Assembly: GCA_017428245.1 (NCBI GenBank) | Contig: JAFRRF010000023.1 | Coordinates: forward strand, 1-64,000 | DNA: 64,000 nt | Origin: Bacteroidales bacterium | GTDB taxonomy: Bacteria > Bacteroidota > Bacteroidia > Bacteroidales > UBA932 | Reading direction: 5' to 3' | Shown: piece after piece, positions 62,758 to 64,000 of the stretch | Numbering within the stretch: position 1 is the stretch's first letter | How the letters are laid out: the number at the start of each line of letters is the position of its first letter | Position numbers and translations under genes: made by a program | The notes under the pieces: generated by a model | The model's database searches: none | The model's input: only the letters and a program-made list of their open reading frames with translations | What the model was told of the DNA's origin: nothing

Positions 62758-63897
62758 ATGAAGAGAATCTTTGTTTCGTTCCTGCTGCTGTCGCTGTGTG
62801 TCGCGGCGTCGGCGCAGTCGGCCCAGCGGGGCCGGATCCGCGATTTCGGCATCGAACCGGGTGTTTTCAAGCCGGGCACATATAACGCCATCACCGACGT
62901 GCCGGGCGTCCGGGTCGGCCACGTCACGATCATCGAGGGCGACAATATACGTACGGGGGTCACGGCCATCGTGCCGCACGACGGCAACGTGTTCCGCAAG
63001 AAATGTCCTGCCGCCGTCTATGTAGGAAACGGATTCGGCAAACTTGCAGGCGTGACGCAGGTTCGCGAACTTGGCAACATCGAAACGCCTATCATTCTGA
63101 CTAATACGCTTTCCGTGGCTCAGGGCATCGAAGGTGTGCTGACCTACACGATGGGCCAGAAAGGCAACGAGGAAGTACGCAGTGTCAATGCCGTCGTGGG
63201 CGAGACCAACGACAGTTATCTCAACGATATCCGCGGCCGACACGTCAAGGCCGACGATGTGGTCAAGGCGATTCTCAGCGCCAAAGGCGGTCCGGTCGAA
63301 GAAGGATGTGTGGGTGCCGGTGTCGGCACGATCTGTTTCAGCTGGAAAGGCGGTATAGGCACTTCTTCCCGCGTGCTGCCCGCCGATCTGGGCGGATATA
63401 CGGTAGGTGTCCTGGTGCAGACCAATTATGGCGGCATCCTTGAAATCGAGGGTGCTCCGGTCGGACGCCGTCTCGGCCAATACAGTTTCCGTTCAAGCGT
63501 GGAAGATCCTGAATATCAGATGAGTCCCGACGGTTCCTGTATGATGGTGGTCTTTACCGATGCGCCGCTGGATGCACGTAATCTGGAGAGGATGGCCAAG
63601 CGTGCGATGATGGGACTGGCCAAGACGGGCGGTATCGCCAGCAACGGCAGCGGCGACTACGTGATTGCCGTGAGCGTGAACCCGGAAAACCTGATCGATG
63701 AGAGCACACAGCGCTACTACCCCACCCTGCTTCATAACGACGATATGAGTCCTCTCTTCGAGGCAACCATCGAAGCCACGGCCGAGGCCCTCTGGAATTC
63801 GCTCTTTATGGCAACGGATATGAAAGGCCGTGACGGGCATTTCATCCCGGCCCTCCCCATCGAGTCTGTTCTGGAAATATTGCGGCAACCGCGATAG
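62758..63897 (+). CDS. P1/DmpA-family secreted aminopeptidase
   Basis: The 379-residue protein has a signal peptide (LLSLCVAASAQ, to ~residue 20) and the S58/DmpA pattern. This comprises ITDVPGVRVGHVTI, VGNGFGKLAG, GAGVGTICFSWKGGIGTSSR, and the self-cleavage and nucleophile Ser in DGSCMMVVFTDAPL. DmpA-like enzymes mature by autoproteolysis before that Ser and release N-terminal residues, often D-amino acids, from peptides. Periplasmic location is inferred from the signal peptide. Confidence 0.92.
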   Translation: MKRIFVSFLLLSLCVAASAQSAQRGRIRDFGIEPGVFKPGTYNAITDVPGVRVGHVTIIEGDNIRTGVTAIVPHDGNVFRKKCPAAVYVGNGFGKLAGVTQVRELGNIETPIILTNTLSVAQGIEGVLTYTMGQKGNEEVRSVNAVVGETNDSYLNDIRGRHVKADDVVKAILSAKGGPVEEGCVGAGVGTICFSWKGGIGTSSRVLPADLGGYTVGVLVQTNYGGILEIEGAPVGRRLGQYSFRSSVEDPEYQMSPDGSCMMVVFTDAPLDARNLERMAKRAMMGLAKTGGIASNGSGDYVIAVSVNPENLIDESTQRYYPTLLHNDDMSPLFEATIEATAEALWNSLFMATDMKGRDGHFIPALPIESVLEILRQPR

Positions 63898-63910
63898 AGG
63901 CGAGGCAAAA

Positions 63911-63944
63911 AAAGGGCTGCTCCGTCAAGCAGCCCTTTAAGTTA
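63911..63944. terminator. Bidirectional terminator
   Basis: AAAGGGCTGC pairs perfectly with GCAGCCCTTT around TCCGTCAA, with A-rich sequence on the left and T-containing sequence on the right. It separates the P1 peptidase from the convergent TonB-like gene. Confidence 0.8.
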
Positions 63945-63956
63945 ATAAAACCTGTT

Positions 63957-64000
63957 TTAGCGGAGCTGGAACACAACAGGGAAGTTGTACACGACTTTCA
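63957..64000 (-). CDS. 3' end of a gene, probably a TonB-family energy transducer
   Basis: Only the last 13 codons and the TAA are inside the window. They read KVVYNFPVVFQLR, which resembles the terminal beta-strand of TonB C-terminal domains in Bacteroidota (xYxFPVVFRLQ-like). The rest lies beyond the right edge, so the call is tentative. Confidence 0.5.
   Translation of the reverse strand, partial: KVVYNFPVVFQLR

Noticed and set aside
62682..62999. 106-residue N-terminal extension of HflX
   Set aside because: It would translate the palindrome and the opposite strand of the P1 peptidase gene, and the promoter box at 62721-62728 lies inside it.

Overview
The window comes from a moderately GC-rich member of the Bacteroidota, most likely order Bacteroidales. 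Four things point there. Many genes are preceded by the TAnnTTTG promoter element typical of this phylum. Family types are characteristic: fused SecDF, DUF2723, DUF4271, DUF4251, Stealth and an FadL-like barrel next to a TPR protein, LptC and PpiD. Lipoproteins carry short signal peptides ending in Cys. Shine-Dalgarno sites are weak or absent. Nearly everything is chromosomal housekeeping DNA. I see no prophage, integrated plasmid, insertion sequence or CRISPR array. The only clearly accessory module is a small HicAB toxin-antitoxin pair.

Layout. 1-4.5 kb: a partial, probably degenerate ThiL-like gene, then a translationally coupled sufB-pnuC-sufC-sufD operon with a PnuC-family transporter inside it and a short SufD. 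4.7-8.4 kb (minus): a LolC/E-like permease, rbfA, tyrS, a phosphopantetheinyl transferase and tRNA-Gln. 8.4-10 kb: a repeat-filled gap, tadA and a Stealth sugar-phosphate transferase. 10-13.8 kb (plus): a large secreted HExxH/propeller/barrel protein and a second PnuC-type transporter that converges on a shortened uvrC. 15-19.5 kb: a bifunctional acyltransferase facing the yciH-DUF4271-hemD-rnpA-yidD operon. 19.5-29.5 kb: a DUF2723 membrane protein, a PD40-SPOR protein, secDF, rsmA and a serine-hydrolase lipoprotein. 29.6-37.7 kb (plus): mutS, an ABC permease, hicAB, an EEP-family phosphatase/nuclease, thyA, folA and an NSS transporter.

37.7-38.35 kb is non-coding and holds at least two strongly structured elements and terminators. 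38.36-49.4 kb (minus) is devoted to the envelope: an outer-membrane barrel, a 1,467-residue lipoprotein with a long helical domain, PpiD, LptC, a TPR protein and an FadL-like barrel. 49.5-54.75 kb (minus): mfd, a C45-type Ntn hydrolase and ruvB. 54.75-55.05 kb is AT-rich and carries many DnaA-box-like 9-mers, so it is an origin candidate. 55-57.8 kb: sdhB and sdhA without sdhC. 57.9-63.9 kb: a DUF4251 lipoprotein, a GH20 hexosaminidase, an alpha/beta hydrolase, hflX (minus) and a P1/DmpA peptidase. The last 44 bases are the 3' end of a minus-strand gene that looks like a TonB C-terminus.

Functionally the window combines Fe-S assembly, nucleotide and folate metabolism, DNA repair (UvrC, Mfd, MutS, RuvB), protein export and envelope biogenesis. 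The points most worth a second look are the giant helical lipoprotein with its barrel neighbour, the perfect 21-bp inverted repeat with a promoter at its edge, the DnaA-box-like cluster, the REP-like palindromes (one read in frame inside a gene), the pnuC insertion in the suf operon, and several enzymes missing expected residues or segments (ThiL-like, SufD, UvrC, GH20). All identifications rest on reading motifs by eye; no database search was possible.
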